From contig CAZOHN010000084.1 in the NCBI GenBank assembly GCA_964579325.1, positions 1 to 14,239 on the forward strand: DNA of 14,239 nt. Direction: 5' to 3'. Source of the DNA: CAZOHN01 sp964579325. GTDB lineage: Bacteria > Pseudomonadota > Alphaproteobacteria > Rhodobacterales > Rhodobacteraceae. Under the pieces are notes generated by a model, which did not search any database, was not told where the DNA came from, and worked only from the letters and a program-made list of their open reading frames with translations. Positions 7,297 to 14,112 of this stretch are shown here, one piece after another; the stretch's first letter is position 1, and the number at the start of each line of letters is the position of its first letter. A program made the position numbers and the translations under genes.

Positions 7297-9075
7297 CTAG
7301 CGCGCGGACTGAAGGCCGTGGATCACGAGGTTGTAGCCATCCCAGACCGGGTAGGGTGCAACATACGGTTCTTCGGCGGATGGCCAGCCAGTCCAGTAGG
7401 CCTGATTGTAGGAGACCACATGCAGCTCCTCGAGAATGCTTATCGACGGTAGATCACGCATGTAGATCGCCAGCGCCGCCAGCGTGTCCTTCATATAGTC
7501 CGAGTCCGGGTCGGTGGAGGCCGGAATCTGGGAGAGCCGGTCGATGATCGCGTCGTATTCCGGGTTCGCATAGCGGGTGGCCGCGATGATGAAGGGGATC
7601 GGCTCGCCCTCTGGTCTGCCCCACTTCGAGTGGAAGTGCTGCAGGGTGTCGAACGGCTCGGCAACGCTGCCGCAGTGAACGAAGATCATGGTATCGAACC
7701 TGCCGTTCAGCATGTCCGACCGCCAGCTGTCGTCAAAAGGTGCCTGCCGCGCATCGAATCCGGCATCTCGAAGTTGCTGGGTCAACGGGGCGAGGAGCGG
7801 CTGGATGAACTCGGGCGCGCGCAGCACGATCGGCAGGGCCGCTCCGTCTTTCGCCCATAGACCGTCTCCGTTCCGCTCGAAGCCGGCCGCGGCCATGCGT
7901 GCATCGACTTTTTCCTGCGACTGGTCGTCCAGATTGCCGTCCGCGACCGCCTGCCGCAGGACGCTTCCCTCCGGCAGCCAGACGCCGTTCATGTAGCCGG
8001 AGAAGGGCACCGTGTTCGGCGGCATCCCGCCTTCGTAGGAGAGGAGGGACAGCTTGTCCCGGTCGATTGCGTGGTTGATCGCCCAGCGCAGATCGACGTT
8101 GTTCCACGGCTCGCGCCCGTTGTTGAAGTTCAGCACATAGTTGCAGCCGTCGGCCGCGCCCCAGACCGGGCCTTCGGGGTTCCAGCTCCTGAGCGACGGA
8201 TTCAGGTTCTGGGCCGCCTCGAAGGTGCCCTTCTGGACCTGCCGTCCGGCATCCACCTGACCGGCGATCAGCATCTGGCCCATCGAGTCATCGCCCGAAT
8301 GCGGCACGAGGATGATCCGCTCAGGCTGCGGCAAGGGGCGGAAACCGGTCTTGGCGCCCCACCAGTCATCGCGACGATCGAAGATCATCTGGTTCGAACC
8401 TGTCGACACCAGCCTGTACGCGCCGGTACCGATAGGCAGTCCCGCAGCGAGGTCGAAGTTGGCGAAGGTCGTGGCGTCCTGACCTTCCCAGACATGCTTG
8501 GGCAGGATCGGGAACAGGTCATCCTGGCCAAGGGCGACTTCGTTGGCGACGAAGCGCGGCGCGGGCTTCTTGAACGTGATGACCGCCGTGAGGGGATCCG
8601 GAGCATCCACGCTCTCGATCCATTCATTGTGCAGGAAGGAGCCATTGATCTCCGGACCCGAGTCACGAAGCAATTCATATGTGAACTTCACGTCGTCCGA
8701 GGTGAATGGCTGTCCGTCCGACCACTCGACGCCGGCCCGCAGCCTGATCGTCGCCTGGGTGAAATCGTCATTGTATTCGAAGCTTTCAGCCTGCCACGGG
8801 ATCAGTTCGCCCGTGTTTAGGTTCGTGTAGAACAGCGCCTCGTTATAGGTCATGTGCCCAATGTTGCGCTCGTGATCGACCGCAATCATGTAGGGATTGA
8901 AGTTCTCTGTGTTTGTGAAGGGCCCGGGTCGGTCTCCCCACGGAGTCAAGACGAGGGTCCGTTCGCGAGGAACGTTGGCAAGGTCTTGTGCATGAATGGC
9001 AGACGCCAGTAACGGCGCCACAGCGATGGCGAGCGCGAGGTTGCGCAGGCGCCTACCTAGGACACGTGTGGTCAT
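7297..9075 (-). CDS. Periplasmic substrate-binding protein of a peptide-type ABC importer (SBP_bac_5 family)
   Basis: This 592-residue exported protein carries a Sec signal peptide: basic MTTRVLGRRLR, a hydrophobic core, and a likely cut after A29 (AIHA|QD). There is no lipobox cysteine. The mature part reads as a family 5 binding protein: RLRAGVEWSDGQPFTSDDVKFTYE near residues 116-140, then IGTGAYRLV and the LRWAINHAIDRDKL segment. It captures the ligand in the periplasm and delivers it to the two permeases. An AAGGAGG box at 9090-9084, eight bases before the ATG, makes the start clear and predicts high translation. Family 5 proteins usually bind peptides, but some bind oligosaccharides, opines or other sugars. 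The flanking sugar-acid enzymes suggest a carbohydrate ligand here, which is inference only. Confidence 0.94.
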   Translation of the reverse strand: MTTRVLGRRLRNLALAIAVAPLLASAIHAQDLANVPRERTLVLTPWGDRPGPFTNTENFNPYMIAVDHERNIGHMTYNEALFYTNLNTGELIPWQAESFEYNDDFTQATIRLRAGVEWSDGQPFTSDDVKFTYELLRDSGPEINGSFLHNEWIESVDAPDPLTAVITFKKPAPRFVANEVALGQDDLFPILPKHVWEGQDATTFANFDLAAGLPIGTGAYRLVSTGSNQMIFDRRDDWWGAKTGFRPLPQPERIILVPHSGDDSMGQMLIAGQVDAGRQVQKGTFEAAQNLNPSLRSWNPEGPVWGAADGCNYVLNFNNGREPWNNVDLRWAINHAIDRDKLSLLSYEGGMPPNTVPFSGYMNGVWLPEGSVLRQAVADGNLDDQSQEKVDARMAAAGFERNGDGLWAKDGAALPIVLRAPEFIQPLLAPLTQQLRDAGFDARQAPFDDSWRSDMLNGRFDTMIFVHCGSVAEPFDTLQHFHSKWGRPEGEPIPFIIAATRYANPEYDAIIDRLSQIPASTDPDSDYMKDTLAALAIYMRDLPSISILEELHVVSYNQAYWTGWPSAEEPYVAPYPVWDGYNLVIHGLQSAR

Positions 9076-9110
9076 CAGGGGTTCCTCCTTGAAGTAGTTG
9101 GTCGCGCGCG

Positions 9111-9126
9111 CGGCGTTCGCTCGCCG
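9111..9126 (-). promoter_or_regulatory. Weak GC-rich hairpin before the binding-protein gene
   Basis: CGGCG and CGCCG flank a six-base AGCGAA loop on the minus strand, in the 93-base gap between the dehydratase and the binding-protein gene. It may be a minor processing or stability element; the stem is only 5 bp. Confidence 0.25.
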
Positions 9127-9168
9127 TCTTGGGGATTTCCTTGGGCCCGAGTGTGACGCCAGTTCGTC

Positions 9169-10353
9169 TCATCCGGCAAAGCTTTGAATGGCGTCTAGTG
9201 TGAACCCATGACCGAACCCTGGAGCATCGCTTGGAGTACAGATGCCGTCCTTGGGTACGGACATTCCAGGGAAGCCGGTTGTTCTTTCAAGCGGCACACC
9301 CGGCGCACCACCGACGAAGAACTCGCCCCATCTGGTGTTGGGGTGTGAATATGTGAGGTGCTGGCCATAGGGTGTGTTCATGCCGGCATGGAGGATCACT
9401 TCCAACCCGGCGGCGTCAGCAATGTCGGCGATGCGGCGACAGGCTGTGAAACCTCCGGCCCAATGTATGTCGGGCTGGAAGATATCGAACACGCGATCCT
9501 TTGCGGCGGAAAAGAAAGGATACGGCGTGTACCAGTGTTCGCCCCCGGTCAGTGTCATCCAGGGCAATCTCTGGCGCAGTGAGAGATGTGAGGAATAGTC
9601 CTCGGGAATGAGGCAGTCTTCAATCCACTTCAGGTTGTAGGGGCGAAGTCGCTCGGCCAGCCGCACCGCATACTCGACATCGAAAGCCATCCAGCAGTCG
9701 AGCATCAACTCGACCTCGGGACCGATAAACTCGCGAGTTCGTGCAACCAACTCCTCGTTGCGCAACAACCCGTCCAGCCCGTCGGCCGTCCCGTGGGGGC
9801 AGGCAAGTTTGGTCGCACGAAAACCCAGTTCCATGTGCCAGTCGGTATCGTTTCCTGTGGCATAGCAGAACTGGCCGTCTCGTGCCGGACCCCCCGCGAC
9901 CTCGTAGACCGGTGCTTTCAGAACCCGACCTTTAAGGTCCCAGAGGGCAAGGTCGACTCCGCTGATAGCATACGATGCCAGACCGGCCGGCGAGTATGGG
10001 GATGCAAGGCGCATCATCATGTCCCACAGCTTCTCGGTCGCCATAGCGTTCTCGCCTTCGAGGAGCGGTCCGAGGTGGTCGTTGATAAGGCTGATCGTGG
10101 GAGTACCGAGAATCGTGGTCCCAAACCCCCAGGATCCATCGTCGGCCATCACTAGAACACCGACCGCCTCGAGCCGGGCACGCCAACTGTCGCGCAGGCG
10201 CTTGTAGCGCGGATAGCGCGACATGGGGTTGGCCACCTCGGCATCGACCTGCCATGGTGCACGCCGCGCATCAGGGTCCTTGTCGCCGTCCTTCCATCCG
10301 GAAAGGACGGTCATCGCAGGAACCGCGAACGCCCTTACGCTTCTGATCTTCAT
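9169..10353 (-). CDS. L-rhamnonate dehydratase-like enolase-superfamily enzyme
   Basis: A 394-residue enolase-superfamily protein whose segments match my recollection of E. coli L-rhamnonate dehydratase: ANPMSRYPRYK near 41-51, FCYATG at 162-167, LMLDCWM at 216-222, APYNLKWIEE-like RPYNLKWIEDCLIP at 237-250, TGGEHW at 269-274 and DIFQPDIHWAGG at 290-301. Metal ligands are D219, E245 and E272, and the probable acid-base residue is H322 in ILHAGMN. All are present, so it should be active. It would dehydrate a six-carbon aldonate such as L-rhamnonate to its 2-keto-3-deoxy acid. The ATG at 10353 overlaps the stop of the amidohydrolase gene (ATGA), which fixes the start over a longer open frame. 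The exact sugar acid could differ, for example L-lyxonate or L-mannonate. Confidence 0.88.
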   Translation of the reverse strand: MKIRSVRAFAVPAMTVLSGWKDGDKDPDARRAPWQVDAEVANPMSRYPRYKRLRDSWRARLEAVGVLVMADDGSWGFGTTILGTPTISLINDHLGPLLEGENAMATEKLWDMMMRLASPYSPAGLASYAISGVDLALWDLKGRVLKAPVYEVAGGPARDGQFCYATGNDTDWHMELGFRATKLACPHGTADGLDGLLRNEELVARTREFIGPEVELMLDCWMAFDVEYAVRLAERLRPYNLKWIEDCLIPEDYSSHLSLRQRLPWMTLTGGEHWYTPYPFFSAAKDRVFDIFQPDIHWAGGFTACRRIADIADAAGLEVILHAGMNTPYGQHLTYSHPNTRWGEFFVGGAPGVPLERTTGFPGMSVPKDGICTPSDAPGFGHGFTLDAIQSFAG

Positions 10354-11294
10354 GTCGCTGTGCTCGTTCTTGTTTGCCCTGCGTACAGTGGTGGGCTGTC
10401 GGGGGACGCAATGCGATAAGCGCGGCGGGCGGTTTCTTCGAAAAGTTGTGCCCGTTCGCCCGCACTGAAGGCCGCGGTCACAAGATCGAAGGACCGCCAG
10501 ACTCTCTGATAGCTCGACCACTTTCGGTCTACTGGGAAGTTCGAAGCGAACATGGTTCGGTGTGGCTCGAAGGCATCGATCACCTCAAAGACGATTGGTC
10601 GTATAGAGTCGATCGTCCAGACAGGATCCCGCATCCCTAGGCCACTAATCTTGATGATGGTGTTTGGCAGCGCTGCCAACAGCCGAAGACCGCGCTTCCA
10701 GATGCGCCACCCCTCGCGGGTCCGGTCCGTCCAAAGCCCGGCGTGGTTGATTATGAAGTGCGTGTCGGGGCAAGCCGCAGCTACCTCGGCCGCGCGTGCC
10801 ATTTGATGCCCGAGGATCTGCAGATCAAAGGACAGACCGCAGGCTCCCAGATGCCGGAGGCTATCGGTGACCCCCGTTGCATTCAGAAGATCCGATTTGG
10901 CCTGAGTGAACGAAGGGTTCGCATGAATGTTCGCGACCTGACGGAGTCCACGGAATATCGGATAGGTCTGATGCTGGTCGAGGACCGCTTCGAAATCGCG
11001 CGCGAGGAGGTCGGCGTGACCGACCATGACAATCGGAAAAGCGCTGGCATCGGCAATCCGCTGCAGGATCGCGGTTTCCCTGACGGGATCAGTCGGGAAC
11101 GCTTCGACATGGACGGCCCCCACGATTTCAGGTCCGGTCGAGGCTTCCGCGACGAAATCTTCCAGGGCGTAGGTCTCCGAGAACGGAGAACCGGGCGGGT
11201 GGTCGGCAAAGTGTGGGTAGATTCCGCTTTCCATGTCGCAGAGGTGGACGTGGGGATCGATGGCACGGAGGAGTGCACCCGAAGCCTCGGTCAT
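10350..11294 (-). CDS. Amidohydrolase-family (COG3618-type) putative sugar lactonase
   Basis: This 314-residue protein is a metal-dependent hydrolase of the amidohydrolase-2 group. Early HxH is seen as H15 and H17 in AIDPHVHL. A later histidine, H184, lies in FIINHAGLW, and the last barrel strand reads MFASNFPVD, where many relatives have SDWP. So the usual Asp is Asn252, with Asp256 four residues on. Members of this family include L-fucono- and L-rhamnono-lactonases, which open the lactone made by the sugar dehydrogenase. The ATG at 11294 is preferred over an upstream ATG at 11432: GGAG precedes it by a good distance and the protein then begins just before the DPHVH motif. Its stop overlaps the dehydratase start. 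It is the first gene of the long operon. Confidence 0.87.
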   Translation of the reverse strand: MTEASGALLRAIDPHVHLCDMESGIYPHFADHPPGSPFSETYALEDFVAEASTGPEIVGAVHVEAFPTDPVRETAILQRIADASAFPIVMVGHADLLARDFEAVLDQHQTYPIFRGLRQVANIHANPSFTQAKSDLLNATGVTDSLRHLGACGLSFDLQILGHQMARAAEVAAACPDTHFIINHAGLWTDRTREGWRIWKRGLRLLAALPNTIIKISGLGMRDPVWTIDSIRPIVFEVIDAFEPHRTMFASNFPVDRKWSSYQRVWRSFDLVTAAFSAGERAQLFEETARRAYRIASPDSPPLYAGQTRTSTAT

Positions 11295-11453
11295 TCTGCC
11301 TTCTCCGCTGCGGCAAGGCGGCCGGAGCTTCCGCCGCCAGGGGCGCTGGTGCAGCGCGATGCACCTGGACAGCCGGACATCCTCCCTCCCCCCTGTCACG
11401 ACGCGCGGCACTGTCTGCATGGTCAGTTGCACGCAACTCCCGGACTTTTCGGA

Positions 11454-11482
11454 ACGTTACGGACTCGCTGACTCGCCGTCAA
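11454..11482 (-). promoter_or_regulatory. Candidate sigma-70-type promoter of the catabolic operon
   Basis: On the minus strand, TTGACG (11482-11477) and TAACGT (11459-11454) are separated by exactly 17 bases, a good match to a housekeeping promoter. The spacer holds a tandem GCGAGTC repeat with an 8-base period. The -10 lies about 160 bases before the amidohydrolase ATG, so a long leader is implied. No experimental support is available from sequence alone. Confidence 0.45.
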
Positions 11483-11498
11483 TTGCCTTGAACTCGCA

Positions 11499-11512
11499 TT
11501 CACATATGTGAA
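11499..11512. promoter_or_regulatory. Perfect 14-bp palindrome TTCACATATGTGAA, candidate operator
   Basis: The 14 bases read the same on both strands, with TTCAC/GTGAA arms. The site lies 16 bases upstream of the candidate -35 box, about where an activator or upstream-binding IclR-family protein would sit. I found no second exact copy in the regulator/mutarotase gap. Its use by the adjacent regulator is inference. Confidence 0.45.
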
Positions 11513-11542
11513 CAAACCCGCCCGGCATCACGGAACCGGAGG

Positions 11543-12439
11543 TCACGGTTTCCCATTCCCGTCCACGGAGAACGAAAACACATACCTGCCCGAGGATATC
11601 ACGTCTCGGATAGCCTGTTGCGCCTTGTTCGGCTGCGACAACGCCAGAAGCAGACGATTCCGACGTCCGGCGCCCGAGCGTTCGCTGAGCTGAAGGCTGG
11701 CTTCCGCGAGGACGGACAGGATCCTGCCGAGGAGTTGACGCGTCACGCGGGTCGTCGGGACGCTCACGCTGATCGCCGCCTCGGCGCAGCCCGCGACGGA
11801 AAAGACTGGCACGGCAAGACAGAAGACGCCGGGGGTATATTCCTCGTTGTCGATGGCGAAGCCGCGACGCCGGACTTCGCACAGTTCTCCCAGGAGGTCC
11901 GCCATGGTGGCGCATGTGTTGCTGGTATAGGCCGTCATGGGAACGTCGGAGAACCGCCGGATGACCTCCTCGTCGTCGAGGTCCGCCAGGAGCGCCTTTC
12001 CGATGCCGGTTGCATGCGCCGAAAGGCGGTGGCCGACCTCGGACTGTAGACGCAGCGGGTGCGTGCTTTCCACCTTTCCAAGGTAGACGTTCTCGCTTTC
12101 GGAAAGCTTCGCCAGTTGGGCGGTCTCGTTCACCTGGCCGACGATCCACGCAAGGATCGACGGCGCCTCGCGAAGCACGTCGTGCTGCCGCTGGAAGGCC
12201 TGACCCGTCTCCCAGACGCGCAGTCCCAGTGAGTAGGCGCGCCGCTCGGGCTGGAAGACGACATAGTCGCGCTCGCCGAGGACCTTCAGCAAGCCGTGCA
12301 GGCTGCTCTTGGGGATATGGAGTGACTCGGCCAGCGACGAGAAGCTGGCGCCGTCGGTCTGGGCGCCGATCTGCTCGAGAAGGTCCAGGACACGTTCGGC
12401 CGACTTGACCCCCTGTGTCCTCGCGTCCCGTGCCGTCAA
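11543..12439 (-). CDS. IclR-family transcriptional regulator
   Basis: With a TTG start at 12439 the protein is 298 residues, close to the family's usual 250-290. It opens with GVKSAERVLDLLEQ at about 10-23, followed by a winged helix-turn-helix to about residue 72 (recognition segment LAESLHIPKSSLHGLLKVL). The effector-binding domain covers roughly 85-270, with the HATGIGKALLADL and EEYTPGVFCLAVPVF landmarks. It probably senses a pathway sugar or sugar acid and controls the operon and perhaps the divergent mutarotase gene. The TTG is chosen because a GGAGGA box lies five to six bases upstream. An open frame to ATG at 12772 would overlap the mutarotase gene and add a residue stretch without family resemblance. 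The C-terminal tail past about 275 is longer than usual. Confidence 0.9.
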   Translation of the reverse strand: MTARDARTQGVKSAERVLDLLEQIGAQTDGASFSSLAESLHIPKSSLHGLLKVLGERDYVVFQPERRAYSLGLRVWETGQAFQRQHDVLREAPSILAWIVGQVNETAQLAKLSESENVYLGKVESTHPLRLQSEVGHRLSAHATGIGKALLADLDDEEVIRRFSDVPMTAYTSNTCATMADLLGELCEVRRRGFAIDNEEYTPGVFCLAVPVFSVAGCAEAAISVSVPTTRVTRQLLGRILSVLAEASLQLSERSGAGRRNRLLLALSQPNKAQQAIRDVISSGRYVFSFSVDGNGKP

Positions 12440-12668
12440 TTCTTCCTCCGTCGACTTTGCCGCCTTGATGATGCCCGGTTTCGCAAGAAAAGTAAGTCCC
12501 TGGAGATCGCAACGCTCCCGCTGCTCTGCGGGCAGTGCTGGGTCAAGCCTGTTGTGGCGCCGGGCCGTGTGATACCTGAAAGTGAAGGAAACGAGCCCCG
12601 CCCCGGGGTGGCGGCGGCGAAGGAGCTGTCCACCCCTCTTTGGGACATGGTCGAAAGGGACCTGAATA
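12440..12668. other. Divergent regulatory gap between the IclR gene and the mutarotase gene
   Basis: These 229 bases lie between two divergent starts and should hold both promoters. TTTCGCAAGAAA (12479-12490) has complementary four-base ends and is a weak operator candidate. I could not identify a convincing -35/-10 pair for the plus strand, nor a copy of the TTCACATATGTGAA palindrome. Confidence 0.5.
12444..12449 (-). promoter_or_regulatory. Ribosome binding site that sets the TTG start of the IclR gene
   Basis: On the minus strand GGAGGA is followed by AGAA and then TTG at 12439. This is the only good Shine-Dalgarno box before the conserved domain and supports the non-ATG start. Confidence 0.65.
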
Positions 12669-12986
12669 ATGCCTGAAAGAATTGCGTTTCGGATGAACCT
12701 CAAGCCGGGGCAGGCGGCCGAGTACAAGAGGCGCCACGACGAGATCTCACCTGAGCACGTCGCCGCGCTCAAGGAGGCGGGCGTTTCGGACTACTCGATC
12801 TGGCTGGATCCGGAAACGCACCATCTGTTCGCCATCCTGACCCGCAGCGACGATCACGGCATGGTCGCCATGCGGGAAAAGGAAGTGGTCCAGAGATGGC
12901 GGGCCTTCATGGCCGACATCATGGAAACCCACTCCGACAACACACCGGTCAGCGTGCCGCTTTCGCGGGTGTTCTACCTCCTGTGA
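12669..12986 (+). CDS. rhaM: L-rhamnose mutarotase family protein (RhaM/RhaU-like)
   Basis: The 105-residue protein matches E. coli RhaM in length and pattern. EYKRRHDEISPE carries Y19 and the catalytic His23 (Y18/H22 in E. coli), Y42 lies in VSDYSIWLD, W77 in VVQRWRAFMADIM, and the end reads DNTPVSVPLSRVFYLL, the typical closing motif. It interconverts the alpha and beta anomers of L-rhamnose or a similar sugar in the cytoplasm, supplying the anomer used by the dehydrogenase. The ATG has AAAGGGA eight bases upstream. It is divergent from the IclR gene, which probably regulates it. A mutarotase of this family with an aldose dehydrogenase, lactonase and dehydratase supports a rhamnose-like substrate, though family members act on several sugars. 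Confidence 0.9.
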   Translation: MPERIAFRMNLKPGQAAEYKRRHDEISPEHVAALKEAGVSDYSIWLDPETHHLFAILTRSDDHGMVAMREKEVVQRWRAFMADIMETHSDNTPVSVPLSRVFYLL

Positions 12987-12991
12987 TGAAC

Positions 12992-13007
12992 GGTTCGGCA
13001 GAGTAGG
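12992..13007 (+). repeat. Candidate left terminal inverted repeat of the IS
   Basis: GGTTCGGCAGAGTAGG resembles the reverse complement of 13845-13860, most strongly over GGCAGA(G/C)TA, with a one-base length difference before that core. The match is imperfect. Confidence 0.3.
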
Positions 13008-13105
13008 TTGGCACCGATCGGCTTGCGGGAGGCCTGATCGGCCCGGTGGGTCTTGTCAGAAGAAGCCGGCTTGAGGCGGGGCAGGGCGCCGGCTAGCGTC
13101 CGACC

Positions 13106-13807
13106 ATGACCCAGCCCAACCCGTTCAAGTGGTTCAAGACGAGCCCCGAGATCATCCGCCTGGCGGTGATGATGTACGTTCGGTTCCCGCTCTCGCTCCG
13201 GAACGTCGAGGACCTGCTGCATGAGCGCGGCGTGGAGATCAGCCACGAGACGGTGCGGTTCTGGTGGCACCGCTTCGGCCCGCTGTTCGCAGCGGAGATT
13301 CGGAAACGCCGCGTCGAGGGCATGAAATCCAGCCACTGGCGCTGGCACCTGGACGAGATGTTCGTGAAGATCAACGGCGAGCGGCACTACCTCTGGCGCG
13401 CTGTTGACCACGAGGGAGAGGTTCTCGAGAGCTTCGTCACGAAGACCCGGGACAAGAAGGCGGCCTTGAAATTCCTCAAGAAAGCAATGAGGAAGCATGG
13501 TCGTTGCGAGCGCTACGTGACGGACAAGCTGCGGTCCTATGGCGCCGCGATGAAGGAACTCGGTGTCGAGGATCGCCAGGAAACGGGTCGCTGGCTCAAC
13601 AACCGAGCGGAGAATTCGCATCTGCCATTCCGACGGGAGCGGGCGATGCTCCGGTTCCGCCGTATGCGAAGTCTTCAGAAATTCGCCTCGGTCCACGCCT
13701 CCGTCACCAACCACTTCAACCAGGAACGCAGCCTCTCGAGCCGACACCTCTTCAAGGTCAACCGTGCCGCCGCACTCGCAGAGTGGCGTGATCTCTGCGC
13801 GGCATAA
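13106..13807 (+). CDS. IS6-family transposase (DDE type)
   Basis: A 233-residue transposase. It opens with NPFKWFKTSPEIIRLAV and a helix-turn-helix region (LSLRNVEDLLHERGVEISHETV, about 29-50), then the catalytic DDE core: D83 in WHLDEMFVKI, D140 in VTDKLRSYG and E169 in NNRAENSH. The end, QKFASVHASVTNHFNQERSL then AALAEWRDL, is typical of the alphaproteobacterial IS6 branch. All three acidic residues are present, and full length suggests it could be functional. There are 28 residues between D140 and E169, fewer than I count in IS26. The enzyme moves its IS by replicative transposition. It lies just beyond the mutarotase gene, at the border of the catabolic cluster. Confidence 0.94.
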   Translation: MTQPNPFKWFKTSPEIIRLAVMMYVRFPLSLRNVEDLLHERGVEISHETVRFWWHRFGPLFAAEIRKRRVEGMKSSHWRWHLDEMFVKINGERHYLWRAVDHEGEVLESFVTKTRDKKAALKFLKKAMRKHGRCERYVTDKLRSYGAAMKELGVEDRQETGRWLNNRAENSHLPFRRERAMLRFRRMRSLQKFASVHASVTNHFNQERSLSSRHLFKVNRAAALAEWRDLCAA

Positions 13808-13826
13808 AGGACAGCGTCACTGTCCT
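13808..13826 (+). terminator. Short stem-loop directly after the transposase stop
   Basis: AGGACAG and CTGTCCT pair perfectly as a 7-bp stem around a CGTCA loop, starting one base after the TAA. There is no T run, so this is a weak terminator at best. It could instead be a structural part of the IS right end. Confidence 0.3.
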
Positions 13827-13844
13827 AGCTGAGACTGGTTCGAA

Positions 13845-13860
13845 TTAGTCTGCCAGCACC
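13845..13860 (-). repeat. Candidate right terminal inverted repeat of the IS
   Basis: Read on the minus strand this is GGTGCTGGCAGACTAA, sharing the GGCAGA(G/C)TA core with the proposed left end. It lies about 40-50 bases after the transposase stop, a normal position for this family. Confidence 0.3.
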
Positions 13861-13932
13861 CGGACAGCGACCGCACCGGTTCGGCGCTGCGCATCAACGG
13901 CTAGTTCAAGTAGGTGCGGTTCTTGACCTGAG

Positions 13933-14112
13933 GCCAACTGGTCGAGCGCACTGGCCTTACGGCACCCTCGGTCAACGCCGCACTGGCGGACCTTGATCGG
14001 CTCTGCATCGTTCCGGAGATCACCGGACGCAAGCGCGGGCGCGCTTACATCTATCGGCGCCATGTCGACATCCTGAGCGAGGGGACCGAGCCTCTGCCCA
14101 TGTCGCTATGAT
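13933..14112 (+). pseudogene. 3' remnant of a Fic-family protein gene
   Basis: The plus-strand frame after a stop at 13930 reads 59 residues to TGA at 14110-14112. It includes QLVERTGLTAPSVNAALADL, then IVPEITGRKRGRAYIYRRH and VDILSEGTEPLP. This is the C-terminal winged-helix segment that follows the Fic fold in many bacterial Fic/DOC proteins (the ITGRKR...Y and GTEPL motifs are characteristic). The HPFxxGNGR catalytic motif and everything upstream are missing, and the frame is blocked by TAG at 13912 and TGA at 13930. So this is a dead fragment, probably left when the IS or a recombination event cut the gene. Fic proteins AMPylate targets or act in toxin systems; no activity is expected here. 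Confidence 0.7.

Larger units (their letters stand above)
11295..11542. other. Intergenic region between regulator and operon
   Basis: These 248 bases separate the IclR-family gene from the first operon gene. They hold a candidate minus-strand promoter and a perfect palindrome, listed separately. A frame open to 11432 continues into the amidohydrolase gene but its N-terminus has no family resemblance. I see no clear intrinsic terminator after the regulator gene, so some read-through into the operon is possible. Confidence 0.6.
12992..13860 (+). mobile_element. IS6-family insertion sequence, ends tentative
   Basis: The transposase gene defines the element. Its limits are proposed from a weak imperfect inverted repeat: GGTTCGGCAGAGTAGG at the left (from 12992) and GGTGCTGGCAGACTAA read on the minus strand at the right (from 13860). 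The resulting length of 869 bases is near the family norm of about 800. The left tip falls five bases after the mutarotase stop, so that gene is intact. I see no eight-base target duplication (TGATGAAC versus CGGACAGC), which suggests an old copy or one formed by recombination. Confidence 0.5.

Noticed and set aside
6174..7547. 457-codon plus-strand open frame
   Set aside because: It lies opposite the two permease genes and the end of the binding-protein gene. Its composition (rich in R, Q, H, D) is typical of the antisense of GC-rich coding sequence.
12440..12772. Open frame extending the IclR gene upstream to an ATG at 12772
   Set aside because: It would overlap the well-supported mutarotase gene, and the added residues show no family resemblance. 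A strong ribosome site supports TTG at 12439.
12974..13747. 257-codon minus-strand frame opposite the transposase
   Set aside because: The plus-strand transposase is clearly real, with DDE residues. The antisense frame has no family features.
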